45,694 nucleotides of DNA from Verrucomicrobiota bacterium (GCA_023443455.1 JAEZUE010000041.1:1-45694); one strand, 5' to 3'. Shown: positions 10,415 to 18,784, counted from the first letter of the stretch. Notes: generated from the letters alone by a model not told the origin. Numbers and translations: made by a program.

Positions 10415-10491
10415 GGGGTGGTAGCTCAGTTGGTTAGAGCGTCTGCCTGTCACGCAGAAGGCCGCGGGTTCGAGTCCCGTCCATCCCGCCA
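10415..10491 (+). tRNA. tRNA-Asp (anticodon GUC)
   Basis: This is a 77-nt cloverleaf. The acceptor arm GGGGTGG pairs with CCATCCC (one G-U), followed by discriminator G and encoded CCA (10489-10491). The D arm is GTAGCTCAGTTGGTTAGAGC. The anticodon stem TCTGC/GCAGA encloses the loop CTGTCAC, giving anticodon GTC (aspartate). The T arm contains GGGTTCGAGTCCC. A strong terminator hairpin follows immediately, and a good promoter precedes it. Confidence 0.97.
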
Positions 10492-10496
10492 GTTTC

Positions 10497-10530
10497 AAAG
10501 GCCGTTCTCCTCGGAGAACGGCCTTTGTTG
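10497..10530 (+). terminator. Rho-independent terminator of tRNA-Asp
   Basis: A perfect stem AAAGGCCGTTCTCC / GGAGAACGGCCTTT (10497-10510 and 10513-10526) is followed by TTGTTG. The A-rich left and T-rich right flanks suggest it may act in both directions. Confidence 0.85.
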
Positions 10531-10597
10531 TCTACGCGAATGTTCGAGTGGAAAACCACTTCACCGCGGCACGATCCACCGCTAATCCCGCCGCGCC

Positions 10598-11323
10598 ATG
10601 AAACATCCCCGCGCCCTTCTCACCATCGGCCTCCTGTGCACTGCCGCATGCGCCGCGATCGCCAAGCCGATCCACGTCGCCCTCATCTGCGACGACGGCC
10701 CCCACCCCGAACAGACGCCGAAACTGCTCAAGGTCTTCGCCGCAGAGGGCGTGCACGTCACATTCGGCATCGTCGCCAAGACGGCCGAGCAACACCCGAC
10801 GCTGCTCGAGCAGGTCGCGGCCGCCGGCCATGAGATCACCAACCACTCCCTCTCGCACGAACACCCCAAGCAGCTCTCCGCCGCCGGGGTCGACGAGCAG
10901 GTGCTCGAAGGCCAAAAGATCACGGCCAAGGCGGCCGGCGTCGCTCCGGTCTGGTATTGGCCTCCCTTCATCGAGGTCGACGACAACGTGCGCGCCAGCG
11001 TGGCCAAAGCCGGGATCAAGATCTACCGGGCGAAGAAGCTCGTCGTCTCGGGCGACTACATGAACGACGTCGACGGCGCCGAGATCCTGCGCCGCGCCAC
11101 CACCGGCATCGAAGACGGCGCGGTGATCCTCTTCCACGAATGGCGACCCGAGACGGCCCAGCAGATGCCGGCCGTGATCAAGGAGCTGAAGAAACAGGGT
11201 TGCGTCTTCCTGACCTTCAGCGAAATGGCCACCTACCTGGAACAATGGAACGCATCCGACCACCACGGTGCGGAGACACTTTCACAGACCGGTTCTTTTT
11301 CCGAAAAACCGGCGGAAAACTAG
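10598..11323 (+). CDS. Exported polysaccharide deacetylase (NodB-like, CE4)
   Basis: This 241-residue protein has an N-terminal signal peptide (MKHPRALLTIGLLCTAACAAIA) and a NodB-homology fold. Motif 1 is LICDDGPHPEQT, with the catalytic and metal-binding aspartates at D32 and D33. Motif 2 is HEITNHSLSHEH, with metal ligands H83 and H87. WYWPPF stands in for motif 3, and ILFHEW for the last histidine motif. Such enzymes remove acetyl groups from peptidoglycan, chitin-like or other polysaccharides outside the cytoplasm; the substrate is not identifiable. It lies between two tRNA genes, and the -35 box of tRNA-Lys begins right after its stop codon. Confidence 0.9.
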   Translation: MKHPRALLTIGLLCTAACAAIAKPIHVALICDDGPHPEQTPKLLKVFAAEGVHVTFGIVAKTAEQHPTLLEQVAAAGHEITNHSLSHEHPKQLSAAGVDEQVLEGQKITAKAAGVAPVWYWPPFIEVDDNVRASVAKAGIKIYRAKKLVVSGDYMNDVDGAEILRRATTGIEDGAVILFHEWRPETAQQMPAVIKELKKQGCVFLTFSEMATYLEQWNASDHHGAETLSQTGSFSEKPAEN

Positions 11324-11324
11324 G

Positions 11325-11350
11325 TTGACAAGGCCGCGCCGGTCCGGAGT
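11325..11350 (+). promoter_or_regulatory. Likely promoter of tRNA-Lys
   Basis: TTGACA at 11325-11330 begins one base after the deacetylase stop codon and lies 39 bp before the tRNA. The -10 element is weak (around CGGAGT), so only the -35 box is well supported. Confidence 0.45.
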
Positions 11351-11368
11351 CTCGCCCCCTCTTCTTTT

Positions 11369-11444
<76 letters not shown>

Positions 11445-11452
11445 CTTTTCCA

Positions 11453-11488
11453 AACCTCCCGGTCGCAAGGCCGGGAGGTTTTCGTTTT
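11453..11488 (+). terminator. Rho-independent terminator of tRNA-Lys
   Basis: The stem AACCTCCCGG / CCGGGAGGTT (11453-11462 and 11471-11480) has loop TCGCAAGG and is followed by TTCGTTTTCC. Confidence 0.85.
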
Positions 11489-11576
11489 CCCACCCCCGCC
11501 GCGCGACCGACACGCCGCCTGTCACACCCCAGGGGAATCGCCGGCAACCGAAAACCACGGGCCCACCGTCCACGCT

Positions 11577-12431
11577 TCACCGCCCCTTCAACACCACCGT
11601 CCACGCGATCTTGTCCTCGATCGCCTGCCGGTTCGGCTCCCACAGCAGGCGGGCGAAACCGATGCACCCCGTCGCCAACCCCGCCGCGTATCCGCCATAA
11701 CGGGTGAACGCGTCGAGCGTCGTCAACGGACGCCCGTCGAGCCGCACCACCCGGGCCCCGACGATCCACTTGCCGAGCGTGCGCCCACGCAGCCAGGCCA
11801 GGCAAAGCGTGAAATAGACGCCGCCCCAACCGAAAGTGAGCCCGAGCGTGCGCGAAAAATCGCTCGCGGTGTTCACCCACGACGAGCCGCGCACCTCGCG
11901 GCGCAGCCGGCTGTTCTCGCTGCGCAGAATTTCGAGATTCGCCGCAAGCTGGGCATTGGCGCGACGGTAGTCCTCCTTGCCCGGCACCAGCGGCATCTCG
12001 TACTCCGTCAACACGGGCGCCGGCCGGGAAACTGCCGCCAAGTTGAACGCCCCTGCCCGGATCAACGGCCGCCCGGCCATCAAAAAGACCGACGCCACCA
12101 TCACGCCGAGCCCGAGCGCGATGAAGATCCAGCGCACCACGGCCCACGCCTTCGTCGGGCTCACCTCGCGCCCGCCGAGCGAGGCGATCGTCGCCCCCGT
12201 GCCCATCGCAAGCAGCGGCCCCGAAAGCGCCGAGAGAGCCGATACCACCACCAGATCGAACACCATCGCGACGAGTCTCTGCCAATAGGCCGCCAGCGGT
12301 TTCTCCGCCAACGCCGGATCGACGACCGCCGTTTCCAACCGGAAACAAGCCACGCGTTTTTTCGCCTTGGCCGGCTTCGCCCCGGCCCCGGCCTCCGTCA
12401 CCTCCGCACTCCCGCTGGGTTGTTCGCTCAT
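11577..12431 (-). CDS. RDD-family membrane protein
   Basis: This 284-residue integral membrane protein is split by a soluble coiled segment. The N-terminal half has the RDD signature arginine and aspartate (YWQRLVAMVFDLVVV) in the first helix, followed by two more hydrophobic segments. A central stretch (EDYRRANAQLAANLEILRSE) looks like a periplasmic coiled coil. The C-terminal part resumes the fold with GRTLGKWIVGARVVRLDGRP and a final helix pair, ending AIEDKIAWTVVLKGR. RDD proteins are poorly characterised and some have been linked to ion transport. ATG at 12431 is chosen over one 12 codons upstream because it gives a normal hydrophilic start. It diverges from the sigma factor gene. Confidence 0.85.
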   Translation of the reverse strand: MSEQPSGSAEVTEAGAGAKPAKAKKRVACFRLETAVVDPALAEKPLAAYWQRLVAMVFDLVVVSALSALSGPLLAMGTGATIASLGGREVSPTKAWAVVRWIFIALGLGVMVASVFLMAGRPLIRAGAFNLAAVSRPAPVLTEYEMPLVPGKEDYRRANAQLAANLEILRSENSRLRREVRGSSWVNTASDFSRTLGLTFGWGGVYFTLCLAWLRGRTLGKWIVGARVVRLDGRPLTTLDAFTRYGGYAAGLATGCIGFARLLWEPNRQAIEDKIAWTVVLKGR

Positions 12432-12645
12432 GCCGCCCAAAATGGCCGCTCCGGTCTTCCCGGCCAAGAACCATCCGCTTTCCCGCCGCCCGCTCCGGAA
12501 ACAGAGCCCTTCGACCCTAACGAATAAGGGGAATACCCCCTGCCACCCGACTAGGCGTTACGATCATTTTCAATTCGGGAGACTCAACCGCGCCCGCGAC
12601 CGATCCGATAGCAGGGACGTGATCGCCCTCGAACGCCACCACCAG

Positions 12646-13497
12646 ATGACCTTCCTCCCTCCGCTCACCGCGGAGCAGGAATGCGCGCTCAACGAGTCAC
12701 GAATCTGCGGAGACAGCGACGCCCGCGAGCACATGATCCTCGCCAACCTCCGCCTGGTCTGGCACCTCGCCAAGCGTTACGCTTGGAGCGGCATCGATCC
12801 CGAGGACCTCTTCTCGAGCGGCGTGCTCGGGCTCATCGCCGCCGTCGACTCCTACGACCACGACCGCGGCCGGCTCGCCCCGCATGCGCGCATGCACATC
12901 CGCAAGGAGATGCTCACTCTCATCGCGGCCCAACGCTCGCTCATCCATCTGCCCACCTCGGTCAACTACCACGCCCTGCTCATCGCCCGCGCCGAATCCG
13001 AACTCACCGCGAAATTCGGCCGCGAACCCACCGAGCAGGAGGTCGCCCGCGCCGCTGGCCTGAGCCTGAACCGCCTCCGCACCGTGCGCGGCGCGCTCGG
13101 CACGATCGTCTCCCTCGACGACACCGGCGACGATTCCGAGGAATCGCTCAACCTCCACGAGGCGCTCGCCGACGAGGATGCCGAGGCCGGCGACCAGGCC
13201 GCCTCGCAAAACAGCCGCTCCGAATGGCTCACGAAGGCGATGCTCCGCCTCTCCCCGCGCGAGCAGGCCCTGCTGCGCCGCCACTACGGCCTCGATGGCC
13301 GCGGCGGATTGCCGCTGGCCCGCGTCGCCGCCGAACTGAGCATCAGTCGCGAACGCCTGCGGCAGATCGAGCTCGGCGCACTGCGCAAGCTCCGCCACCT
13401 GCTCAAGGTCGACAACGCCCACGTGGACGAGTCGCTCGGCCACACGGGCTGGGACCAGATCCTGCGCGAAGCCGGCCTGCGTCTCAACGCCGCGTGA
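12646..13497 (+). CDS. RNA polymerase sigma-70 family factor
   Basis: This 283-residue sigma factor carries regions 2, 3 and 4. A short region-1.2-like start (LPPLTAEQECALNESRICGD) leads into region 2 (ANLRLVWHLAKRYAWSGIDP), then the region 3 block FGREPTEQEVARAAGLSLNR. Region 4 is complete (LSPREQALLRRHYGLDG) and its helix-turn-helix is ISRERLRQIELGALRKLRH. This is an alternative sigma factor of group 2 or 3, not the housekeeping one, because region 1.1 and a full 1.2 are missing. Between regions 3 and 4 lies a very acidic linker (DDTGDDSEESLNLHEALADE). The start is uncertain: ATG 12646 is used, and an in-frame GTG at 12619 is also possible. Confidence 0.9.
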   Translation: MTFLPPLTAEQECALNESRICGDSDAREHMILANLRLVWHLAKRYAWSGIDPEDLFSSGVLGLIAAVDSYDHDRGRLAPHARMHIRKEMLTLIAAQRSLIHLPTSVNYHALLIARAESELTAKFGREPTEQEVARAAGLSLNRLRTVRGALGTIVSLDDTGDDSEESLNLHEALADEDAEAGDQAASQNSRSEWLTKAMLRLSPREQALLRRHYGLDGRGGLPLARVAAELSISRERLRQIELGALRKLRHLLKVDNAHVDESLGHTGWDQILREAGLRLNAA

Positions 13498-13779
13498 GAC
13501 GCCCCGCCAAACCGCACTCCACCTGCATTCGCCCGTTTGATACCGCAACCACCGGGGGCGGGAGTCTCCCGCGTCTTCATCGATCGAACACACGAAAGCC
13601 ATCGAGATGACGGGAGTACCGCGCATGGAACCGGCGTCGGGCTAGTCGGTCCCGGTGACGCCGGGAAAGGGGCAGGCTCCACCGGAGAGGATCAGCGTGC
13701 TCGCCAACGCGACACCGGGGAAAAGCGGGCTGAAGCCCTCGCGAGAGGCGCCTGCGGCAAGCGCGGCCTGGGCCGTGAC
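13498..13779. other. Intergenic region without a recognisable gene
   Basis: No start with ribosome binding site or familiar protein could be found here on either strand. A minus-strand frame at 13642-13833 gives a 63-residue peptide that I do not recognise and that runs out of the neighbouring repeat. Confidence 0.5.
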
Positions 13780-13932
13780 GATGCTGACGAGAGGCGAGCG
13801 TCGAGTGGCGAGCGTCAATCCAATTGTGAGCAAGGCGATTGCCCGAGGGTGCTCTCAATCTGCCTCCGAAACTCCGGCCCTCGACGCTCGTCCCTCGACG
13901 CTCGCCTCGACTACGGCTGAGCCGTAAGCACT
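13780..13932 (+). repeat. MITE-like palindromic element, diverged copy 2
   Basis: The outer arms are kept (CGATGCTGACGAGAGGCGAG at the left, CTCGACTACGGCTGAGCCGT at the right), but the centre has been replaced or rearranged: the GCATCGGTGGCGAGC core is missing. It is the most decayed member of the family. Confidence 0.65.
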
Positions 13933-13944
13933 CGGCCTAAACAA

Positions 13945-14120
13945 AGCAGTTGGACACTGAGGTCTCAGAGGTAAGACAGGAGTACACAGAGAGTTCGGAG
14001 AAAAACTAGAAGCCGGAGAGACTCACCATTTGGGTGAGTAGGCCGGACCACATTGCAAATACCCAAGCTCCCCTCTGTGATCTCCTTCCGTCTCTCCTCC
14101 ACCTCTGTGACCTGCTCGAA
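13945..14120. repeat. Inverted repeat of CACAGAG / CTCTGTG type
   Basis: A left arm rich in CTGAGGTCTCAGAGG and CACAGAGAG is matched by a right arm with CCTCTGTGATCTCC and CCTCTGTGACC. Between them is a short hairpin, CTCACC .. GGGTGAG. A related CACAGAGG block occurs near 45453. No coding potential is seen. Confidence 0.55.
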
Positions 14121-14136
14121 CTGCCGTTTCTAGGTT

Positions 14137-14272
14137 CGGTCGAGTGACGAGTGACGAGGGGCGAGGGGCCGATCACAGAGGAGATCGCGCGAAGCATTCG
14201 TGCCGGAAGCTCGCCACCGCTGCTTTGACGCTCGTCCCTCGACGCTCGCCTCTCGACCGCACCATCACGGCT
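14137..14272 (-). repeat. MITE-like palindromic element, copy 3, upstream of the flavoprotein gene
   Basis: This full-length copy lies in opposite orientation to the one at 15579-15732, so the flavoprotein gene is bracketed by an inverted pair. The right side ends CTCGACCGCACCATCACGGCTG, and the core GAAGCTCGCCACCGCTGC is the complement of the family core. Confidence 0.8.
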
Positions 14273-14357
14273 GCGCAGCGGCGGCGAGTTGCCGCGCGCC
14301 GCCGCTGCGTTTCCACCATTTCCAAAACCCCTCCGCCGTGAAACAACCTCCCTCGAC

Positions 14358-15581
14358 ATGCCGGACTCTCCTCTCCAGATCGCCGTGCTCGGCGGCGGCG
14401 CCGCGGGCTTCTTCGGCGCCATCGCGTGCGCAGAATCGCTCGGCCCCCGCGGCCGCGTGACGGTCTACGAGGCCTCGCCGCGACCGCTCGCGAAGGTGCG
14501 CATCTCCGGCGGCGGACGCTGCAATGTCACCAACGCCCGTACCGACCCGCGCGAGCTCGTCGCCCACTACCCGCGCGGCGGCCGCGAGCTGCTCGGACCG
14601 TTCCACCGTTTCGGGCCGAAGGAGACGATCGCGTGGTACGAGGCGCGCGGCGTGCCGCTCGTCACGTTGCCCGACCTCTGCCTTTTCCCCGCAAGCGACG
14701 ACTCGGCGACCGTGATCGATTGCCTGCTCGGCGCCGCGCGCGACGCCGGCGTGACCCTGCGCACGAGTTGCGCGGTCAGGGCAGTCGCGAAGACCGGCGA
14801 CCGTTTCGCGCTCACGTTGGCCACGGGCGAAACGGTTTCCGCCGACCGTGTGCTGCTCGCGACCGGCGGCGCGAAGGGCCTCGATCTCGCCGCCGCGCTC
14901 GGCCACCGGATCGAGCCGCCGGTGCCGTCGCTCTTCACCTTCAAGGTCGCCGATCCGCTCTGCCCCACGCTCTCGGGCATCGTCATCGAGGAAGCCGTCG
15001 CGGCCGTACCCGGAACCAAGCTACAGGGTGCCGGCCCGTTGCTCTTCACCCATGAGGGGCTGAGCGGCCCCGCGATCCTGCGTCTCTCCGCCTGGGGCGC
15101 GCGCGAACTCGCCGCGCGCGAGTATCGGTTCACCGTCTCGCTCAATCTCGTGCCGCCGCTCACCACTGCGGCCGTCGTCGAGCAGCTCAACACCCTGCGC
15201 CGCACCCACGGCAAGAAGCAGCTCCACACGTGGACGCCGCTCGCCCTCCCGCAACGCCTCTGGGAGCACCTCGTCGCCCACGCCGGCGCACGCACCGGCC
15301 TCACGTGGGCCGAGGCTCCGGCCGCGATCGTGCAGACGCTCGCGCGCCTCGCCACGGCGTTGGAGTTGCCCGTGTCGGGCAAGGCCGTGAACCGCGAGGA
15401 ATTCGTCACCTGCGGCGGCGTGAGCCTGCGCGAAGTCGACTTCAAGACGATGCAGAGCCGCGTCTGCCCGGGGCTGTTCTTCGCCGGCGAGGTGCTCGAC
15501 ATCGACGGGCTCACGGGCGGCTTCAACTTCCAGGCCGCCTGGACCACCGGCTGGCACGCCGGCACCGCGCTGGCCGGCTGA
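14358..15581 (+). CDS. HI0933/BaiN-like NAD(P)/FAD-dependent oxidoreductase
   Basis: This 407-residue flavoprotein belongs to the HI0933 (TIGR00275) family. The N-terminal Rossmann dinucleotide fold reads IAVLGGGAAGFFGAIAC, followed by the family mark KVRISGGGRCNVTN. VLLATGGAKG is the second FAD-contact strand. The C-terminal motif GLFFAGEVLDIDGLTGGFNFQ closes the FAD site. The physiological reaction of most members is unknown. ATG at 14358 is preferred over an in-frame ATG at 14289, which would add a repeat-derived leader. The gene sits between inverted copies of the MITE-like element, the downstream copy starting at its stop codon. Confidence 0.93.
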   Translation: MPDSPLQIAVLGGGAAGFFGAIACAESLGPRGRVTVYEASPRPLAKVRISGGGRCNVTNARTDPRELVAHYPRGGRELLGPFHRFGPKETIAWYEARGVPLVTLPDLCLFPASDDSATVIDCLLGAARDAGVTLRTSCAVRAVAKTGDRFALTLATGETVSADRVLLATGGAKGLDLAAALGHRIEPPVPSLFTFKVADPLCPTLSGIVIEEAVAAVPGTKLQGAGPLLFTHEGLSGPAILRLSAWGARELAAREYRFTVSLNLVPPLTTAAVVEQLNTLRRTHGKKQLHTWTPLALPQRLWEHLVAHAGARTGLTWAEAPAAIVQTLARLATALELPVSGKAVNREEFVTCGGVSLREVDFKTMQSRVCPGLFFAGEVLDIDGLTGGFNFQAAWTTGWHAGTALAG

Positions 15582-15732
15582 GCCGTGATGATGCTGTCGA
15601 GAGGCGAGCGTCGAGGGACGAGCGTCAAAGCATCGGTGGCGAGCTTTCATCACGATTGCTTCGCTCGATCTCCTCTGGGATCGGCCCCTCGACGCTCGTC
15701 CATCGTCACTCGACCGCATGCTTACGGCTGAG
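15579..15732 (+). repeat. MITE-like palindromic element, copy 4, at the stop of the flavoprotein gene
   Basis: The element begins in the stop codon (GGCTGAGCCGT) and ends ACGGCTGAGC, so the ends are near-perfect inverted repeats of GGCTSAGCCGT. The body can fold into a long hairpin through GTCGAGAGGCGAGCGTCGAG and CTCGACGCTCG..ACTCGACCG. Confidence 0.82.
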
Positions 15733-15778
15733 CAAGCCCCCCACCAACCCCGGCCAACCCGCCACCACCGCCCCGTCT

Positions 15779-15824
15779 AACAACGCGTTTTGGTGGTGCG
15801 ATCGCACCACCAAAACGCGTTGTT
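15779..15824. promoter_or_regulatory. Perfect 46-bp palindrome upstream of the SMP-30 gene
   Basis: The sequence from 15779 to 15824 equals its own reverse complement. The half-site is AACAACGCGTTTTGGTGGTG followed by CGA, and the centre is GCGATCGC. It ends 85 bp before the SMP-30 start codon. It could be an operator, a replication or recombination hairpin, or an mRNA hairpin; no T-run follows, so it is a poor terminator. Confidence 0.85.
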
Positions 15825-15909
15825 TGGGTTTCACCGCCGACACGGGCGCCCGACCACGGCGTTGCCCCGGCGCTTGGTCGGGAGTACGTTTCGCCAGCCC
15901 CATTTCCCC

Positions 15910-16791
15910 ATGAAAACCCGCTCGCTCGACACCCTCCCCGGCCCGCCCCAGATCCTCGGCGAAGGCGCCCTCTGGCACGTGCGGGCCCAACGGTTGTACT
16001 GGGTCGACATCGCCGGCCACGCCGCCCACGCCTTCGAGCCCGCCACCGGCCGCCTGCTCACCGCCCCGGTGGGCGAATCCATCGGCACCATCGTGCCCAC
16101 CGTGCGTGCCGAGGTGCTCGTCGCGTTGCAACGCCGCTTCGCCTACCTCGACTTCGCCCACGGCCGCCTCACGCCCTTTCCCGCCGAACCGCTCCTGCCC
16201 GCGGGCCACCGTTTCAACGACGGCAAATGCGACTCCGCCGGCCGCTTCTGGGTCGGCTCCATGGCCCAGGACGACACCCCGGGCGCCGGCCAACTCTGGT
16301 GCCTGCACCCGACGCTTCGTGCCGAATCCCGCCGCGAGAACCTGACGATCCCCAACGGCATCGCCTGGAGCCGCGACGGTTGCACCTGCTACCACATCGA
16401 CTCGCCCACGCGCCGCGTCGAGGCGTTCACCTTCGACCCCGTCGACGGCACCCTCTCCGCCGGCCGCCTCCTCCGCGAGTTCACCGCCGAGGAGGGCTAC
16501 CCCGACGGCATGACGCTCGACGCCGACGGACACCTCTGGATCGCGCTCTGGGACGGCTGGCGCGTCGTGCGCCTCGACGCCGTCACCGGTGCCACTGTCG
16601 CCGAGATCAAACTACCGGTGCAGCGTCCCAGCTCGTGCGCCTTCGGCGGGCCAAAACTCGACACGCTCTACATCACCTCGGCCCGCATCGGTCTGGGCGA
16701 GGCGCAGCTCGCCGAGCAATCTCTCGCCGGCCACGTCTTCATCACCCAACCCGGCACCATCGGCCTGCCAGCCAACGAATTCGCCGGCTGA
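15910..16791 (+). CDS. SMP-30/gluconolactonase family protein
   Basis: This 293-residue six-bladed beta-propeller resembles gluconolactonases and L-arabinono- or other sugar lactonases, which hydrolyse sugar lactones using one divalent metal. Diagnostic blocks are ILGEGALWHVRAQRLYWVDI (metal-ligand Glu near residue 17), HRFNDGKCDSAGRFWVGSM, IPNGIAWSRDG and GYPDGMTLDADGHLWIALWD. The expected metal ligands (Glu, Asn and Asp) are present. No signal peptide is seen, so it should be cytoplasmic. The specific lactone is unknown; the nearby carbohydrate genes suggest sugar catabolism. The ATG at 15910 directly precedes the conserved region. Confidence 0.92.
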   Translation: MKTRSLDTLPGPPQILGEGALWHVRAQRLYWVDIAGHAAHAFEPATGRLLTAPVGESIGTIVPTVRAEVLVALQRRFAYLDFAHGRLTPFPAEPLLPAGHRFNDGKCDSAGRFWVGSMAQDDTPGAGQLWCLHPTLRAESRRENLTIPNGIAWSRDGCTCYHIDSPTRRVEAFTFDPVDGTLSAGRLLREFTAEEGYPDGMTLDADGHLWIALWDGWRVVRLDAVTGATVAEIKLPVQRPSSCAFGGPKLDTLYITSARIGLGEAQLAEQSLAGHVFITQPGTIGLPANEFAG

Positions 16792-16930
16792 TGATGCGGT
16801 CGAGAGGCGAGAGTCGAGGGACGAGCGCCAAAGCATCGGTGGCGAGCTTCCGGCACGAGTGCTTCGCTCGATCTTCCCTGTGATCGGCCCCTCGACGCTC
16901 GTCACTCGACCGCATGTTTACGGCTGAGCC
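16789..16930 (+). repeat. MITE-like palindromic element, copy 5, at the stop of the SMP-30 gene
   Basis: It starts in the TGA stop (GGCTGATGATGCGGTCGAG) and ends TTACGGCTGAGCC. It is very similar to the copy at 15579, with the same core (AAGCATCGGTGGCGAGCTTC). Confidence 0.82.
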
Positions 16931-17044
16931 GCCGATGCGATTCCCGCCAACCCGCGGACGAGGCAGCCCGGGCCATTTGCCTCTTGCGCCCCAGGCCGCT
17001 CCACCTACGCCTGCAGGCCCGACCGCCGCCCCGACCCCAGCGAT

Positions 17045-18784
17045 ATGCGCCTCTTCCCTCTCGCCCTCGCCATGGCTCTCGCCTCCCCGCTCGCCGCCAC
17101 GACCCCGCAACCGGCCGCGCCCGCCCACACTCCGGCATGGCTGGAGAGCGCCGTCTTCTACCAGATCTACCCGCAGACGTTCCGCGATTCCGATGGCGAC
17201 GGCATCGGCGACCTGCGCGGCATCATCGAGAAGCTGCCCTACCTGCACGACCTCGGCATCGACGCCATCTGGCTCAACCCCTGTTTCGTCTCGCCCTTCG
17301 GCGACGCCGGCTACGACGTGGCCGACTTCTACCAGGTCGCCCCGCGCTACGGCACCAACGACGACCTCCGCGCCCTTTTCGCGGCAGCGAAGAAACGCGG
17401 CATCCGCGTCATGCTCGACCTCGTCGCCGGCCACACCTCGAACCAGCACCCGTGGTTCAAGGAGTCGCAGCGCCACGAGCGCAACGCGTACTCGGACTGG
17501 TACGTGTGGACCGACAGCGTCTGGACCTGGTTCGCCCCCGGCCAGCAGGTCGTCGTGGGCGGTGCCGAGCGCGACGCCAACTTCATCCCCAACTTCTTCC
17601 ACTTCCAACCGGCATTGAACTACGGGTACGCGAAACCCGACCCGAAGGCGCCGTGGCAGCAGCCCGTCGACGCCCCCGGTCCGTTGGCCGTGCGCGCCGA
17701 GTTGAAGAAGATCATGGCCTTCTGGTTCGACCTCGGCGCCGCCGGCTTCCGCGTCGACATGGCCGGCTCGCTCGTGAAGAACGACCCCGACGGCACCGCC
17801 ACCGCCGCGCTCTGGGCCGACTTCCGCGCCTGGATGGATCAGGAGTACCCCGACCGCGCGATGGTCTCCGAGTGGTCGCAGCCGCAAGTCGCCATCCCCA
17901 ACGGCTTCCACCTGGACTTCCTCCTGCCGTTCGCGAAGCCCGGATACAAGGCGCTCTTCCGCGCCGACGGCGACGCCGCGCCGATCTTCGACCGCTCCGG
18001 CCGGACCTCCATCCGCACGTTCCTCGACGAGTTCGAGCCGCTCCACGCCGCCACCCGCGGGAAAGGCTTCATCGCCATCCCCAGCGGCAACCACGACACC
18101 GTGCCCCGCGTCGGCAACGGCCGTGATGCCCGCGATGTCTCCGTGGCCATGGCCTTCCTGCTCACCATGCCCGGCGTGCCCTTCATCTACTACGGCGACG
18201 AACTCGGCATGCGCGCCCTCGACGGCCTGCCGTCCAAGGAAGGCGGTTACGGCCGCACCGGTTGCCGCACGCCGATGCAGTGGGACGCCTCCACCAACGC
18301 CGGCTTCTCCACCGCCCCCGCCAACCAACTGTATCTCCCGATCGATCCCTGCGCCGACCGCCCCACGGTCGCCGCCGGGCTCGCCGACCCGCAGTCCGCA
18401 CTACGCACCGCGCAGGCCCTCATCGCGCTGCGAAAGGCACACCCCGCGCTCGGCGCCAGCGGCGACTTCGAAGCCCTCGTCGCAGAGAAGAACTGCTGGC
18501 CCTTCGTCTTCCGTCGCAGCAAGGACGGCGAGACAATCCTTGTCGCCCTCAACCCAACGAGCGAGACCGTCACCGCCCAGCTCCCGGCCGACGCCGTGGG
18601 GCGGTGCTTCAGCCCGCCCCGATCCACATCGCAAGCCGCCGAATCACCCCAGCCGAGGCGTCCTGAAGGAGCGCCCCACGTCACCGACCTTCTCGGCGAG
18701 CCGCACGCCTTCACCCGCGCCGGCCAGACGTGGACCGTCACTCTCCCGCCCGTGAGCTTCGCGGTGGTGAAGGTGTCCGAGTAG
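17045..18784 (+). CDS. Secreted GH13 alpha-amylase-family enzyme (alpha-glucosidase-like)
   Basis: This 579-residue enzyme has a signal peptide (MRLFPLALAMALASPLAAT) and a full GH13 (beta/alpha)8 barrel. The start VFYQIYPQTFRDSDGDGIGD is typical of alpha-glucosidase, oligo-1,6-glucosidase and trehalose synthase relatives. Predicted catalytic residues are nucleophile D238 (AGFRVDMAG), acid/base E276 (MVSEWSQP) and the HD pair 350-351 (SGNHDT), which serves as transition-state stabiliser. It should act on alpha-linked oligosaccharides in the periplasm or outside. The C-terminal beta domain is interrupted at residues 518-545 by a 28-residue low-complexity insert encoded by an 84-bp inverted-repeat element; removing it rejoins QLPADA to VTDLLGE smoothly. 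Confidence 0.94.
   Translation: MRLFPLALAMALASPLAATTPQPAAPAHTPAWLESAVFYQIYPQTFRDSDGDGIGDLRGIIEKLPYLHDLGIDAIWLNPCFVSPFGDAGYDVADFYQVAPRYGTNDDLRALFAAAKKRGIRVMLDLVAGHTSNQHPWFKESQRHERNAYSDWYVWTDSVWTWFAPGQQVVVGGAERDANFIPNFFHFQPALNYGYAKPDPKAPWQQPVDAPGPLAVRAELKKIMAFWFDLGAAGFRVDMAGSLVKNDPDGTATAALWADFRAWMDQEYPDRAMVSEWSQPQVAIPNGFHLDFLLPFAKPGYKALFRADGDAAPIFDRSGRTSIRTFLDEFEPLHAATRGKGFIAIPSGNHDTVPRVGNGRDARDVSVAMAFLLTMPGVPFIYYGDELGMRALDGLPSKEGGYGRTGCRTPMQWDASTNAGFSTAPANQLYLPIDPCADRPTVAAGLADPQSALRTAQALIALRKAHPALGASGDFEALVAEKNCWPFVFRRSKDGETILVALNPTSETVTAQLPADAVGRCFSPPRSTSQAAESPQPRRPEGAPHVTDLLGEPHAFTRAGQTWTVTLPPVSFAVVKVSE
18596..18679. repeat. 84-bp inverted-repeat unit inserted in frame in the GH13 gene
   Basis: The unit runs from GTGGGGCGGTGCTTCAG to CTGAAGGAGCGCCCCAC, so its ends are inverted repeats and each end is itself a hairpin module. 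At 84 bp (28 codons) it starts exactly on a codon boundary and keeps the frame. Its length and ends match the ~82-bp units of the tandem array at 23451-24352. Confidence 0.8.

Noticed and set aside
13642..13833. Short minus-strand gene between the sigma factor and the flavoprotein
   Set aside because: The start lies in a repeat copy and the peptide has no recognisable features.
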